The notes beneath the pieces were generated by a model, which saw only the letters and a program-made list of their open reading frames with translations, did no database searches and was not told the origin of the DNA. The position numbers and the translations under genes were made by a program. This document shows, piece after piece, positions 27,211 through 35,622 of a stretch of 64,000 nucleotides of DNA. This DNA comes from Roseibium sp. HPY-6 (GTDB lineage: Bacteria; Pseudomonadota; Alphaproteobacteria; Rhizobiales; Stappiaceae), in assembly GCF_040530035.1 (NCBI RefSeq), contig NZ_JBEWCD010000001.1, positions 806,001 to 870,000 on the forward strand, read 5' to 3'. Each line of letters starts with the position of its first letter. The first letter of the stretch is position 1.

Positions 27211-27891
27211 ATGGCGATAAAAATGCACATTGATCCCGCGCAGGAACCATCGGCGACCCAACGCGCCTATCTTGCAATTCGTAGAATGATCCTGATCGGT
27301 GAGCTGGCACCGGGCGAAAAACTCAAGATCGAAAAACTCCGCACCATCCTGGAGATGGGTGGCTCGCCGATCCGCGAGGCGCTGACCCTGCTCGTGTCGG
27401 ATCTGCTCGTGGAACGCCTCGACCAGCGCGGCTTTCGCACAGCCGAAATCAGTCCATCCAACTTTGCCGAAATCCTCAATCTGCGCTGTCACCTTGAGGA
27501 AATGGCGCTTCGGGAGAGTCTTGCAGCAGCCGATCATGCCTGGGAAGACAAGTTGGTGATTTCTCACCATCGCATGATGCGGGAACCGCGCGCCAATGTT
27601 GAGCGCTTCGAGGAGCTGCACAAGGCCTTTCACATGAACCTCTTGAACGCCTGCCGTTCACCGGTGCTCCTGAAGTTCTGCAACCAGCTTTACGACCTCA
27701 ACATCCGCTACCGCTATCTCGCCGGCCGCGCCCTCAACTATTCTTCCCGTGATATCGGCAAGGAACACACCGATATCATGAACGCCGCCGTCGACCGGGA
27801 CGCCGACACAGCTTGCCGTCTCCTGCTTGACCACTACCGCAACACCGGCGCGTTTCTGGAAAAGCACTTCACGACCGAAGCCGCCGAGTAG
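27211..27891 (+). CDS. GntR-family regulator, FCD subfamily
   Basis: 226 residues: winged helix about 15-80 (LKIEKLRTILEMGGSPIREA then LTLLVSDLLVERLDQRGF) and a helical FCD domain about 90-215 with metal-site-type residues (NLRCHLEEMALRES, HKAFHMNLLNAC, KEHTDIMNAA). It stands alone with no divergent partner. The 12-bp palindrome before it also occurs, slightly altered, at two promoters of the aromatic cluster around 38.8 and 40.8 kb, so it might control those genes at a distance. Start uncertain: a second ATG 12 bases downstream is possible. Confidence 0.85.
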   Translation: MAIKMHIDPAQEPSATQRAYLAIRRMILIGELAPGEKLKIEKLRTILEMGGSPIREALTLLVSDLLVERLDQRGFRTAEISPSNFAEILNLRCHLEEMALRESLAAADHAWEDKLVISHHRMMREPRANVERFEELHKAFHMNLLNACRSPVLLKFCNQLYDLNIRYRYLAGRALNYSSRDIGKEHTDIMNAAVDRDADTACRLLLDHYRNTGAFLEKHFTTEAAE

Positions 27892-28063
27892 GCCCGTCCG
27901 TTAAACAGGAAAGCGGGGGCACTTGTAGTTGGCGGAAAATCACGACGTCCGCGCGAACGCAGGGGTCGACTGGCACAGCGCAGAAGGTCGGCTTTAAGCC
28001 TAAAAAAGCATGATCTCGCCAACAGGTCGAATGTCTGCAAGCCAGTCATAATCTGCGGCGCGG

Positions 28064-29053
28064 TCATTCTCCCGCAACCGTTAAAACGACATTTCCGATG
28101 GTTGAATTGTCGTCGACGACATCATGCGCGTGGGCAATCTGCTCGAGCGGGAAAAGAGCATGAATTCGCGCATTGATCTGACCTGCTTCGAGCATCTTGG
28201 TCAGATCTTCCGTTGCGGCTCTAAGGACCGCACGCGGTAGCATGAAGACGATAAAGAAGCCAAACCGCATCTGTTGGATGATCGCGCCGACCATGGGGAA
28301 AGCAGCGTCAAAGTCGTCAGACCCGTAAGCTGCAACAAACCCGCCGTTTTTGATCAGACCCGGCAGGAGCATTGCGTTGGCACCAAGGTTCACTTCGATA
28401 ATATGGTCAACGCCGGACCCATTTGTGATCTCTTGGACGCGCAGGATGACATCGTCTTCCCTGTAATCGATCACATGTTCCGCGCCAGCCGCGCGGGCAG
28501 CGTCTCCTTTGGCTTCGGAGCTCACCGTTGCAATGACCGTTGCGCCTTTTTGCTTGGCAATCTGGATCGCGTAGTTGCCAACGGCTCCCGCGCCTCCTTT
28601 AACGAGAACAGTTTTGCCGTTCAGCGCACCGTCCATTGTGACCGCATGATAGGCCGTCAGCAAAGGAACACCGAATGTAGCGCCTGCCTCGAAGGATACG
28701 TTTTCAGGTAGCACAATTGCATTCTCCGCAGGAGCGACAGCATATTCCGCCGCTGTGCCATCTCGACCATCCCATTGGACAGAATGCAGCCACACCCGCT
28801 GGCCAACGCGGTCTTCGGATACGTCCGCGCCCACGGCTTCGACCACGCCTGCACCGTCATGGTGCGGCATTACGTGCGACCATTCACCTTGGATCGGGAA
28901 TATTCCTGCGCGGGTCTTGGTATCGGTTGGGTTGACGCCAGAGGCGTGGAGTTTGACCAATACCTGGCCGGCAGCAGGCGTAGGTTTGTCCCAGTCAACT
29001 ATTTCCAAAACATCCGCAGCCGGACCGGTTTGCTGATAAATTGCAGCTTTCAT
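28064..29053 (-). CDS. NADPH:quinone oxidoreductase-type MDR enzyme
   Basis: 329 residues from ATG 29053 (AAAGGAAG 6 bases upstream); the 46-residue extension to 29191 is rejected. Zinc-free MDR fold: catalytic domain with ASGVNPTDTKTRAG, cofactor site TVLVKGGAGAVGNYAIQIAKQKGA at about 145-168. Typical reactions are one- or two-electron reduction of quinones or reduction of activated alkenes with NADPH. Followed in the operon sense by genes for two NTF2-like proteins upstream and an HxlR regulator divergent from them, a usual electrophile-response set. Confidence 0.85.
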   Translation of the reverse strand: MKAAIYQQTGPAADVLEIVDWDKPTPAAGQVLVKLHASGVNPTDTKTRAGIFPIQGEWSHVMPHHDGAGVVEAVGADVSEDRVGQRVWLHSVQWDGRDGTAAEYAVAPAENAIVLPENVSFEAGATFGVPLLTAYHAVTMDGALNGKTVLVKGGAGAVGNYAIQIAKQKGATVIATVSSEAKGDAARAAGAEHVIDYREDDVILRVQEITNGSGVDHIIEVNLGANAMLLPGLIKNGGFVAAYGSDDFDAAFPMVGAIIQQMRFGFFIVFMLPRAVLRAATEDLTKMLEAGQINARIHALFPLEQIAHAHDVVDDNSTIGNVVLTVAGE

Positions 29054-29154
29054 GTGTCTTCCTTTGAAGTGTTTGGGATCTCCACGACATCTCCTTCCGG
29101 ACAAATGCGATTGCGCACTTGTCCGCGTACTGTCTCGGATTGTTTGGGAGGTTG

Positions 29155-29559
29155 TTAGCCGCGGACCGGTGTCGGCACGCGGATCGGGCAATCAATGAAG
29201 TAGGTCCAACCGCCGTGCTCCAGCTGCTTGACGACCTCGGTAGAAACACCTCCGCCCAGTGTGTTGCCATTTCGGTCTTCGACGGTCCACTCACCCTGAA
29301 GGATGGCAGTGTCTCCGTTGATCATCTCGCCGGACACTGAGCCCTTTAAATTCACGCGATTGGCGACAAAGTCCTTAAAGATCTCGCGCACCCCGTCGTG
29401 GCCCACCATGGGTTCGCCATCAGGGTCCATTGCGACGCGCACGTCCGGGTGGAACATGGACACCACGCCCTCCATGTCTCCGTCTTTGATAAACTCTGCG
29501 ACGCGTTCCACAATCTGATGCGGGCGCTCAGCAATTTTGCGTTGTGTCGTTGTTGTCAT
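29155..29559 (-). CDS. SnoaL/NTF2-like protein 1
   Basis: 134 residues with an NTF2 alpha-beta cone fold: VERVAEFIKDGDMEGVVSMF helix pair, HPDVRVAMDPDGEPMVG, GVREIFKDFVAN and a C-terminal sheet GGWTYFIDCPIRVP. Such proteins are small hydrolases, isomerases or binding proteins; catalytic role not deducible. AAGGA 8 bases before ATG. Lies 29 bases after the next NTF2 gene, so cotranscribed, and 101 bases before the quinone-oxidoreductase gene. Confidence 0.75.
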   Translation of the reverse strand: MTTTTQRKIAERPHQIVERVAEFIKDGDMEGVVSMFHPDVRVAMDPDGEPMVGHDGVREIFKDFVANRVNLKGSVSGEMINGDTAILQGEWTVEDRNGNTLGGGVSTEVVKQLEHGGWTYFIDCPIRVPTPVRG

Positions 29560-29588
29560 GTCAGTGTCCTTGGGAAGAGCGGTTTGAA

Positions 29589-30008
29589 TCAGGCAAAATC
29601 AGTTGGGGTTACGTCAGGGGGCGTGTTGTCCATATCAAAGAGCAACTTCCACTCACCGGCGTCATTGCGGCGGTAGGCCAGTGCCACGCGTCCAGTCAAA
29701 TGCGCGTCTTCGGGCGGGGTTACGCCTGCTGGTGGCTCAAAGTAGTAAATCCCCAAAAGGAGCGCCATTTTGCCCTCGATAAAGACCGCCTCTTCCTTGT
29801 GGTGCAATGTGCCTTCGATCATCCGGAAGGCCTGCTCGTACCAAGGCTTGATTTCGTCAACACCGCGCATCAACGGCGCACTGGCATTGGCGTAGATGCT
29901 CTCAGGGTCATAGAGTGTGAAGAGCGTGTCGATATCGTTTTCGTTGAACGCTTTGAGCCATGTGTTCAGGTTCGCGCGAACCTTATCGAGTTCTGTCTTA
30001 TCCAACAT
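29589..30008 (-). CDS. SnoaL/NTF2-like protein 2
   Basis: 139 residues from ATG 30008, with GCGAGG 6 bases upstream. NTF2 fold: NLNTWLKAFNENDIDTLFTLY helix, DPESIYANASAPLMRG, DEIKPWYEQAFRMI, and a GEWKLLFDMDNTPP end, typical of the YybH/SgcJ-like group of ketosteroid-isomerase-like proteins. First gene of the leftward set controlled from the intergenic region shared with the HxlR regulator. Confidence 0.75.
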   Translation of the reverse strand: MLDKTELDKVRANLNTWLKAFNENDIDTLFTLYDPESIYANASAPLMRGVDEIKPWYEQAFRMIEGTLHHKEEAVFIEGKMALLLGIYYFEPPAGVTPPEDAHLTGRVALAYRRNDAGEWKLLFDMDNTPPDVTPTDFA

Positions 30009-30029
30009 GAAGACCTCGCGGAATAACAA

Positions 30030-30045
30030 CCTGACAGCCGTCAGG
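30030..30045. promoter_or_regulatory. Inverted repeat CCTGAC-N4-GTCAGG
   Basis: Perfect 6-bp arms close to the start of the leftward NTF2 gene, in the HxlR/NTF2 divergent region. It could be an operator or a leader hairpin; no independent support. Confidence 0.3.
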
Positions 30046-30074
30046 CGTGATGAATTGAGCGACCCATCTCGATG

Positions 30075-30087
30075 TGTCATCATGACA
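30075..30087. promoter_or_regulatory. Palindrome TGTCATCATGACA in the HxlR divergent region
   Basis: Perfect 13-bp palindrome around a central C. It lies midway between the two divergent starts, a good place for an operator. A looser dyad ACTTAC-N6-GTTAGT at 30133-30150 nearer the HxlR start is an alternative HxlR site. Confidence 0.4.
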
Positions 30088-30172
30088 GGTAGCAATCCGC
30101 GAAATGGCTTTCTACATGCGGAAGTGTGAGCAACTTACATAGGTGTTAGTGCTGTCATCGGAGGCGCAAGGA

Positions 30173-30505
30173 ATGTCATTTGACTTTGACTTGGACACAA
30201 GTGTTGACGATTGCCCTGTGGAATTTGCCGTGAGAATCATTGGTGGCAAATGGAAACCGGTCCTGCTGTTCCACTTGATGATGGGCGCCAAGCGTTATTC
30301 CGAGCTTCAGCGCCTCGTATCCCGTGCTTCAGATAGGATGCTGACACGGTCTCTTCGTGAATTGGAAGCAGACGGACTCGTGCATCGTGAGGTCTTCCCG
30401 GAAGTGCCGGTTCGAGTTGAATACTCACTCACACACGACGGCGAGACGCTTTACCCGATCTTAGCCGAGATGAGCAGATGGGGGACAAGACGGCAAAAGG
30501 CTTGA
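30173..30505 (+). CDS. HxlR-family transcriptional regulator
   Basis: 110 residues from ATG 30173 (GGAGGCGCAAGGA just before). Winged helix with CPVEFAVRIIGGKWKPVLLF, RYSELQRLVSRASDRMLTRS and the wing VHREVFPEVPVRVEYSLT. The Cys at about residue 14 (DDCPVEF) is the conserved position that senses quinones or diamide in the YodB/HypR subgroup. Divergent from NTF2-like and quinone-oxidoreductase genes, which it probably represses until modified by electrophiles. Confidence 0.85.
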   Translation: MSFDFDLDTSVDDCPVEFAVRIIGGKWKPVLLFHLMMGAKRYSELQRLVSRASDRMLTRSLRELEADGLVHREVFPEVPVRVEYSLTHDGETLYPILAEMSRWGTRRQKA

Positions 30506-30982
30506 ACCATTCGGTTTTCGAGAGCGGAAATTCGGCTAAAGTTCAAATGGCCGCATTGTCCGCACCGCCGTTCTTGAAAAATTTCTCCGCGGGCGGCAGG
30601 TGCTTAAAGTCAGTTCCTGAACCTGGAAAGGCATCGTACCCGTCTTACGAATCCTGTCGAGTGCCAAAGTCCGGGGTTTTGCTGTTGCAAAGGCGGACGG
30701 TCCCGCGCGAACAGCGATAAGAGGCCTAAAAGCGCCATTTCGACCCCAGCCGCGCTTCGGAGTATCCCGTAATTGATCGCCATCGTTCAGAATTCCAGAG
30801 ACAGCGTTGCAATTGGTTCGCCTACCAACTTGCTCCAATGACAAAACAGAGGCCCTAGTCTGTCGAGAGCTTTGGTGGGACTTGGATTGCGTCGGTCAAC
30901 TTTGACAGGCATTTGACTTCCGGGCCTTTGCGACCCGCGGTGACTTAGTTTTCATCCGTTTGGCAAGGAACAGATTTTGACG
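30506..30982. other. Gene-free stretch between convergent HxlR and LysR genes
   Basis: 477 bases. Short open frames exist (for example 30478-30720 plus and 30536-30844 minus) but have no ribosome binding site, no recognisable domain and run through unlike composition. I see no repeat, terminator stem with T-run or RNA gene. Confidence 0.5.
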
Positions 30983-31849
30983 CTATCCACGGGCAAACTC
31001 GCGAAGCAGCGCAGTTGCCTCAGGCCTTGTTGCCTGATGCCGAAAACGCAGAGCAAAAACATCGCGGGCGATGTCCATGTCCTTGATGGTCAAACAGGCA
31101 AGACCTGGATCATTTGGAATCGCCGTGGCCGGAAGTATCACGGCACCTGACCCTTTCCGGGCCAACTCCAACAACCATTCAATTCGATTTGACCGATATG
31201 CAGCATAGAGGACGTGATCATTGTCGGCGAAGGCCCCGTGAAGCGTGTCCCGCATCTCGCAATTCGGGCGATCAAGGAGATCGGTTTTGGCGAGCGTCTG
31301 CAAAGTTACACTCCCCAGGTCGCTCATCGGATGGTCCTTTGCGACGACTACAAAGTAAGCCTCACGATAGAGATGGTCTATTCGATAAAGGTCCGAGTTG
31401 ACCTGCGTCGACGTTACCACCAGATCGTGCTGACCCTCACGAAGCGCTGCCAACAGGGTATCGGCCGGCGCGACGATCAACTCGATTTCTGCCTCGGGCA
31501 GGCGTTTGCGAAATCGCTCTACAACCTCTGAAATTCTTTTGTGTCCGATCGTTTCTCCAAGCCCAATACTGATTGGTACGCGATCCAGTCTTACGTGGCG
31601 AACGGCTTCCGCCTTGGCCTCTACGGTCTCAGAATGAATATTCTGAAGCCTTGGTTGCAAGAGTTTGCCAAGAGGGGTTAGCCGGCACCCTGCCCGGTCT
31701 CGAATGAACAATGCGCCACCCATTTCGTCTTCCAGCTTCTTGATCGCTGCTGTAAGCGACGGCTGCGATACGTTTGACGCGCTGGCGGCATGCGTGAAGT
31801 TGCGATGCTCACAGACCGCGAGAAAGTATCGGACCTGGTTCATCTCCAT
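30983..31849 (-). CDS. LysR-family transcriptional regulator
   Basis: 288 residues from ATG 31849 (GAGGAGG 6 bases upstream; the TTG at 31882 is rejected). N-terminal helix-turn-helix MNQVRYFLAVCEHRNFTHAA then SASNVSQPSLTAAIKKLEDE; C-terminal two-lobed effector domain beginning about residue 90 (VPISIGLGETIGHKRI). Divergent from the secreted ABM-domain gene at 31992, with a perfect LysR-type dyad between them. It is also adjacent to the dioxygenase cluster, so an aromatic effector is conceivable but unproven. Confidence 0.88.
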   Translation of the reverse strand: MEMNQVRYFLAVCEHRNFTHAASASNVSQPSLTAAIKKLEDEMGGALFIRDRAGCRLTPLGKLLQPRLQNIHSETVEAKAEAVRHVRLDRVPISIGLGETIGHKRISEVVERFRKRLPEAEIELIVAPADTLLAALREGQHDLVVTSTQVNSDLYRIDHLYREAYFVVVAKDHPMSDLGSVTLQTLAKTDLLDRPNCEMRDTLHGAFADNDHVLYAAYRSNRIEWLLELARKGSGAVILPATAIPNDPGLACLTIKDMDIARDVFALRFRHQATRPEATALLREFARG

Positions 31850-31890
31850 TGGCGCCTCCTCTTGCAAAGCTGAAAAATCCAACGTGTCAC

Positions 31891-31913
31891 TTCGATAGTC
31901 AACGCCTATCGAA
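31891..31913. promoter_or_regulatory. LysR-type operator dyad
   Basis: TTCGATAG, 7-base spacer, CTATCGAA: perfect 8-bp arms, containing the ATAG-N7-CTAT form of the T-N11-A LysR consensus. It lies 42 bases from the LysR start and 78 bases before the ABM gene, the usual regulatory binding site position. Confidence 0.7.
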
Positions 31914-31991
31914 AAATAGAACTTCAGGATTGGAACCGGTCTGCAGCGGCGTGGGAAAAGAATGCATCGAAATCAATCACCGGAGACGACC

Positions 31992-32717
31992 ATGAATTCT
32001 CAAATCATCCAGATGCTTTCGGCAATCGCCCTCATCATCACTGCTACCTCTGTACATGCACAGGACGACAAAATGACCAGCCGCACCGCAAGCTACATCG
32101 CAATGCCAGCTGCAGAAGGACAATCCCAAGCATTCGCCGAGTTTCTTGCCGGCGCTGCACCGTTGGTCAAAGCGAGCGAACCCGGGACCGAATTGTGGTT
32201 CGCACTGCGTGCCGAAAATACGCTCGCGATATTTGACATCTTCGAAGATGAAGCGGCGCGCAATGCGCATTTCTCCGGGGCTGTCGCAAGAGCATTGGAG
32301 GAAAACGCTGGTGTTCTCGTTGAAGGCGGTTGGGACAATGGCGTTGTTGCCAACATTGAAAACTCTGATGTTCTTTCTTTGAAGGCTCCTGTCGATCTCT
32401 ACTCAGCAACCACAGCAACGTACATCAAACTCGAAGCGGCACCCGGCCAAAGCGACAACTTGCGCGCCCTGCTGGCAGCTGCAGGCCCGATTGTCACCGA
32501 AACCGAACCGAAAACGCTGTTTTGGGTGGCCTTGCAAATCGACGAGACACACTTTGCGATCTTCGACATCTTCGCCGACAATTCTGGCCGCGAAGCTCAT
32601 TTTGCGGGCCAGGTCGCCGCACTTTTGAACGAGAAAGCCTCCAAACTTGTCGCAGGCGGTTGGGAAGACGGCGTGGTGGCCAACGTCAAAAACTTCGACA
32701 TCATCGCAATCAAATAA
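31992..32717 (+). CDS. Secreted protein with two ABM-like (antibiotic biosynthesis monooxygenase) domains
   Basis: 241 residues from ATG 31992 (CGGAGACGACC just before). Signal peptide MNSQIIQMLSAIALIITATS to about residue 23 (VHA-QDD). Two homologous halves of about 100 residues follow: TASYIAMPAAEGQSQAFAEF and ATYIKLEAAPGQSDNLRALL each lead to AIFDIF-type and GGW(D/E)(N/D)GVVAN segments. ABM domains are ferredoxin-like dimers, so the two halves may fold as an internal dimer. Export to the periplasm is unusual for the family. Its control by the divergent LysR is likely; the enzymatic role is unknown. Confidence 0.8.
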   Translation: MNSQIIQMLSAIALIITATSVHAQDDKMTSRTASYIAMPAAEGQSQAFAEFLAGAAPLVKASEPGTELWFALRAENTLAIFDIFEDEAARNAHFSGAVARALEENAGVLVEGGWDNGVVANIENSDVLSLKAPVDLYSATTATYIKLEAAPGQSDNLRALLAAAGPIVTETEPKTLFWVALQIDETHFAIFDIFADNSGREAHFAGQVAALLNEKASKLVAGGWEDGVVANVKNFDIIAIK

Positions 32718-32847
32718 AGAACCGTTTTCGTAACACGTTGCCCGGCGCCGTCTGTGCCGGGCATCTTGCTTTAGCGCAGTTGGTTTAACGGGATTCGGGA
32801 GAAAAGCGCTGATGGAAGCTTCGCTCACGAGCAGCTCTGTCTCGGTC

Positions 32848-33717
32848 TTATTCCCGCACGAGAACCAGGTCGAAATCCGCGAGCAGATAGGGGTCTTCGA
32901 CCTTTCCGGAAAGCGCGTACCCTTCGGCGGGGAATGAGTCCGCCGGTTGTTCGACATAGGTCATGACAAGATCCTCGCGTACGCCAAACACCGTGTCTTC
33001 GTCCAGATAAGGATCATCGTCGGGGAAAATTTCAGTCACAAGCGTTCGAAAGCCCGGCGCCTTGACGATGTAGTGGAGATGCGACGGACGCCACGGGTGC
33101 CGGCCGCTTGCGTTCAGGATGTCACCGACCGGGCCGTCGCTCGGCACCGTATAGCTGACCGGCTTGACCGTCGTGAAACCGTAGGCCCCGTCCTTGCCCG
33201 TTGTCTGAATTCCATGGAATGAATAGGTGTCCTGCTGCGCATCCTGACTGGAGTAGAGGCCATTCGGAGCCGTCTGCCAGATATCCAGCTCCGCGCCCTC
33301 AATCGGGTTGCCGTCTTCGTCCCGGATCGTGCCCCTTGCAAGCAACACCTGGTCCGGGTAGTCCCGGCGCATGTCGCCGCCAATCGCAAGCGGCGGGGCA
33401 CCGGTGATGTGGAACGGACCAAGCACGCTTGAAGAGGTTCCTTTGGCGCTGGAATGCAGCATGTCGACCAGAGACGACAGCCCCAGAACATCGGATAGAA
33501 GCACAAACTCATGGCGCTCCGCGTCAGAAATGTTGCCGGCCCATTCCAGGAACTCGATGCCCTTGCGCCATTCTTCATGGGTCAGGTTGGTCTCACGCGC
33601 AAAGTCATGAAGATGCGTGACAAGACTTTGCAGGATTTCCTTCAGACGCGGATCCGTATCCGGACCGAAATAGCCCATGAAGACATCGGTGATGTTGTCT
33701 TTCGTAACATGACGCAT
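32848..33717 (-). CDS. Intradiol ring-cleavage dioxygenase (hydroxyquinol/catechol 1,2-dioxygenase type)
   Basis: 289 residues. Non-haem Fe(III) dioxygenase that cuts between adjacent hydroxyls of a catechol-like ring. The four expected iron ligands are visible: Tyr155 (NGLYSSQ), Tyr189 (PVSYTVPSDGPVG), His213 and His215 (RPSHLHYIVKAPG). An N-terminal helical dioxygenase domain (1-100) is present, as in hydroxyquinol and catechol 1,2-dioxygenases rather than protocatechuate enzymes. Last gene of the leftward TRAP/FAH operon. Hydroxyquinol would give maleylacetate and catechol cis,cis-muconate; neither maleylacetate reductase nor muconate cycloisomerase is in the window. Confidence 0.88.
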   Translation of the reverse strand: MRHVTKDNITDVFMGYFGPDTDPRLKEILQSLVTHLHDFARETNLTHEEWRKGIEFLEWAGNISDAERHEFVLLSDVLGLSSLVDMLHSSAKGTSSSVLGPFHITGAPPLAIGGDMRRDYPDQVLLARGTIRDEDGNPIEGAELDIWQTAPNGLYSSQDAQQDTYSFHGIQTTGKDGAYGFTTVKPVSYTVPSDGPVGDILNASGRHPWRPSHLHYIVKAPGFRTLVTEIFPDDDPYLDEDTVFGVREDLVMTYVEQPADSFPAEGYALSGKVEDPYLLADFDLVLVRE

Positions 33718-33728
33718 GGATGCACCTT

Positions 33729-35036
33729 TTAGTTCAGAATAGCCAGGCTGAGCGAGGGCCAGCGGATCAGCGCGACCAGGACGATCAGCATCACCAGCGC
33801 GAAAGGAAACGCGCCGACGAATACGTCCTTCAGCGAAATGCGCGGATCGTTCAGCGTGGCTTTGATAACAAAGCAGGATATACCGAGCGGCGGGGTCAGG
33901 AGACCGATTTCCGCGCCAACCACCGTGACAATGCCGAACCAGACAAGCGACAGCCCCATCGGCTCCACCAGCGGCAGAAACAGGGGCACCACAATCAGGA
34001 TGATCGACGCCGTGTCGAGGATCGTTCCGAGGAAGATCATCAGGAGCACGTAGATGACCATGATCCAGAAGAAGGTCAGCTGGGTGTCCGTCAGAAGATC
34101 CCCAAGCTCGTTCGGCAGCCCGGCAAGCCCTAGCATGCGGCTATAGATCGAGGCTGCCGTGATCAGGAACAGGATCGACGCGGTAATGTGGCCGGTTTCA
34201 AGGAGCGCCTGCCAGAGCGTCTTCAGCGTGAGCTTCTTGCGGAACGCTGCAATCAGGAGACCGAGCAGCGATCCGGCTGCCCCCGCCTCCACCGGCGTCA
34301 GCCAGCCGGTGTAGATGCCGCCGAGCACGGCAACGATCAGGACAAGGGTCGGAAGCGTCTTGTCGGCGATTTCGACAAGCGACATCCACTCTGTCTCCTC
34401 TGCCGGGCGGCCACCTACGTATTTTGGTGTCAAACGCCCCATCAGGAAAATCGCGACGACATAGGCAGCAGCAAGCAGAATGCCCGGGACGACGCCGGCC
34501 AGAAACATGTCCCCGACGCTCTGTTCGGCGACAAACGAGTAAATGATCAGCATTGCGGACGGCGGGATGATCATGCCGAGAACGGACGATCCAGCAACGA
34601 CACCCACCGCAAAGCGCGGATTGTAGTCGAAGGCCAGCATCTGCGGGACAGAGACCTTGGAAAACACGGAGGCAGAGGCGATCGAGGATCCCGTCACCGC
34701 GGCAAACACCGCATTGGCACCGACAGTTGCCATGCCGATGCCGCCCTTGACCTTGCGAAATCCGGAATTCATCACTGTATAGATGTCCGCGCCAAGACCC
34801 GCCTTGGAGACAATCAGCCCCATGAATGTGAACAGCGGCACCGTCGCGAACGTGTATTCCATCACGCTGTCGCCGATGGCGATTTTCAGGAGGTTGATGG
34901 CCAGGTCGAAATTGTCCCGCATCAGCAGGATGGAGACAAAGGACACAAGGCCAAGCGCGATCGGAATGTAAACGCCGAGATAAACCAGAACGACAATCGC
35001 GACGACCGACAGAATGCCAATTTCAAATGGTGTCAC
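33729..35036 (-). CDS. TRAP transporter, large permease (DctM)
   Basis: 435 residues, about 12 membrane segments spread along the full length (YTFATVPLFTFMGLIVSKAG, SVLGMIIPPSAMLIIYSF, LLTPPLGISCFVIKA are DctM landmarks). Inner-membrane Na+- or H+-driven solute channel of a tripartite importer. GTG start overlaps the stop of the small permease gene (GTGA), so translation is coupled. Only 11 bases before the dioxygenase gene, which ties the importer to ring cleavage. Confidence 0.9.
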   Translation of the reverse strand: MTPFEIGILSVVAIVVLVYLGVYIPIALGLVSFVSILLMRDNFDLAINLLKIAIGDSVMEYTFATVPLFTFMGLIVSKAGLGADIYTVMNSGFRKVKGGIGMATVGANAVFAAVTGSSIASASVFSKVSVPQMLAFDYNPRFAVGVVAGSSVLGMIIPPSAMLIIYSFVAEQSVGDMFLAGVVPGILLAAAYVVAIFLMGRLTPKYVGGRPAEETEWMSLVEIADKTLPTLVLIVAVLGGIYTGWLTPVEAGAAGSLLGLLIAAFRKKLTLKTLWQALLETGHITASILFLITAASIYSRMLGLAGLPNELGDLLTDTQLTFFWIMVIYVLLMIFLGTILDTASIILIVVPLFLPLVEPMGLSLVWFGIVTVVGAEIGLLTPPLGISCFVIKATLNDPRISLKDVFVGAFPFALVMLIVLVALIRWPSLSLAILN

Positions 35037-35593
35037 GTGGTTTCCTCTGGATGTTCGTTGAGGCGGACAGGATCAACCTTGTGGTCCGGCATGAGGACCT
35101 TGATGAAGAACAAGATCATGCACAGAAGCGAACTTAAGAAGATCGTCAGCTTGATCGGCCACCACGGTGCGGTGAAAATGCCCGGAACGCCGAAAAAGTC
35201 CTTTGTTTCATACATTTCAACGAATTCAGGCCAGATCGCGTAAGCGACCAGCAGCATAAAGACGCCCGACACGAAGTTGATCGTACGCCGGATCGAATCC
35301 GCGGCATGCGGCCGTGTTGTCGACAGGATGGTCAGGAAGCCGTCGGACCGTGTCAGCCTGTTCATGCGCACGACATCGGGCAGTTGGAGAAAAACGATCA
35401 GGACCATGGAAAACTGAACCACCTCATACGCCCCGCGAAACGGAGCGTTGAAGAGGCCGCGCGCCACCACGTCATAGTTCACGATTAGAACCAGGGCGAG
35501 CACGATCAGGGTGCCAACTGCGTTTGCACCAATGGCAACCCAGTTGGCAAGTTTTGTAAGGGCGCGAACGCCAGAGTGAAGTGGACGCAGCAT
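35033..35593 (-). CDS. TRAP transporter, small permease (DctQ)
   Basis: 186 residues with four hydrophobic segments (NAVGTLIVLALVLIVNYDVV, VVQFSMVLIVFLQLPDVV, INFVSGVFMLLVAYAIWP, KLTIFLSSLLCMILFFIK). Membrane partner of DctM, lying 29 bases after the binding-protein gene and overlapping dctM. The family is poorly conserved; the call rests on size, topology and context. Confidence 0.87.
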   Translation of the reverse strand: MLRPLHSGVRALTKLANWVAIGANAVGTLIVLALVLIVNYDVVARGLFNAPFRGAYEVVQFSMVLIVFLQLPDVVRMNRLTRSDGFLTILSTTRPHAADSIRRTINFVSGVFMLLVAYAIWPEFVEMYETKDFFGVPGIFTAPWWPIKLTIFLSSLLCMILFFIKVLMPDHKVDPVRLNEHPEETT

Positions 35594-35622
35594 TCCGGCG
35601 CTCCCGCTTGTTCTTGCAGCGG

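Noticed and set aside
30478..30720. 80-residue frame after the HxlR gene
   Set aside because: No ribosome binding site, no recognisable features; overlaps the HxlR 3' end.
34188..35243. 351-residue open frame on the plus strand
   Set aside because: Antisense to dctM/dctQ; low-complexity charged sequence mirroring membrane segments.
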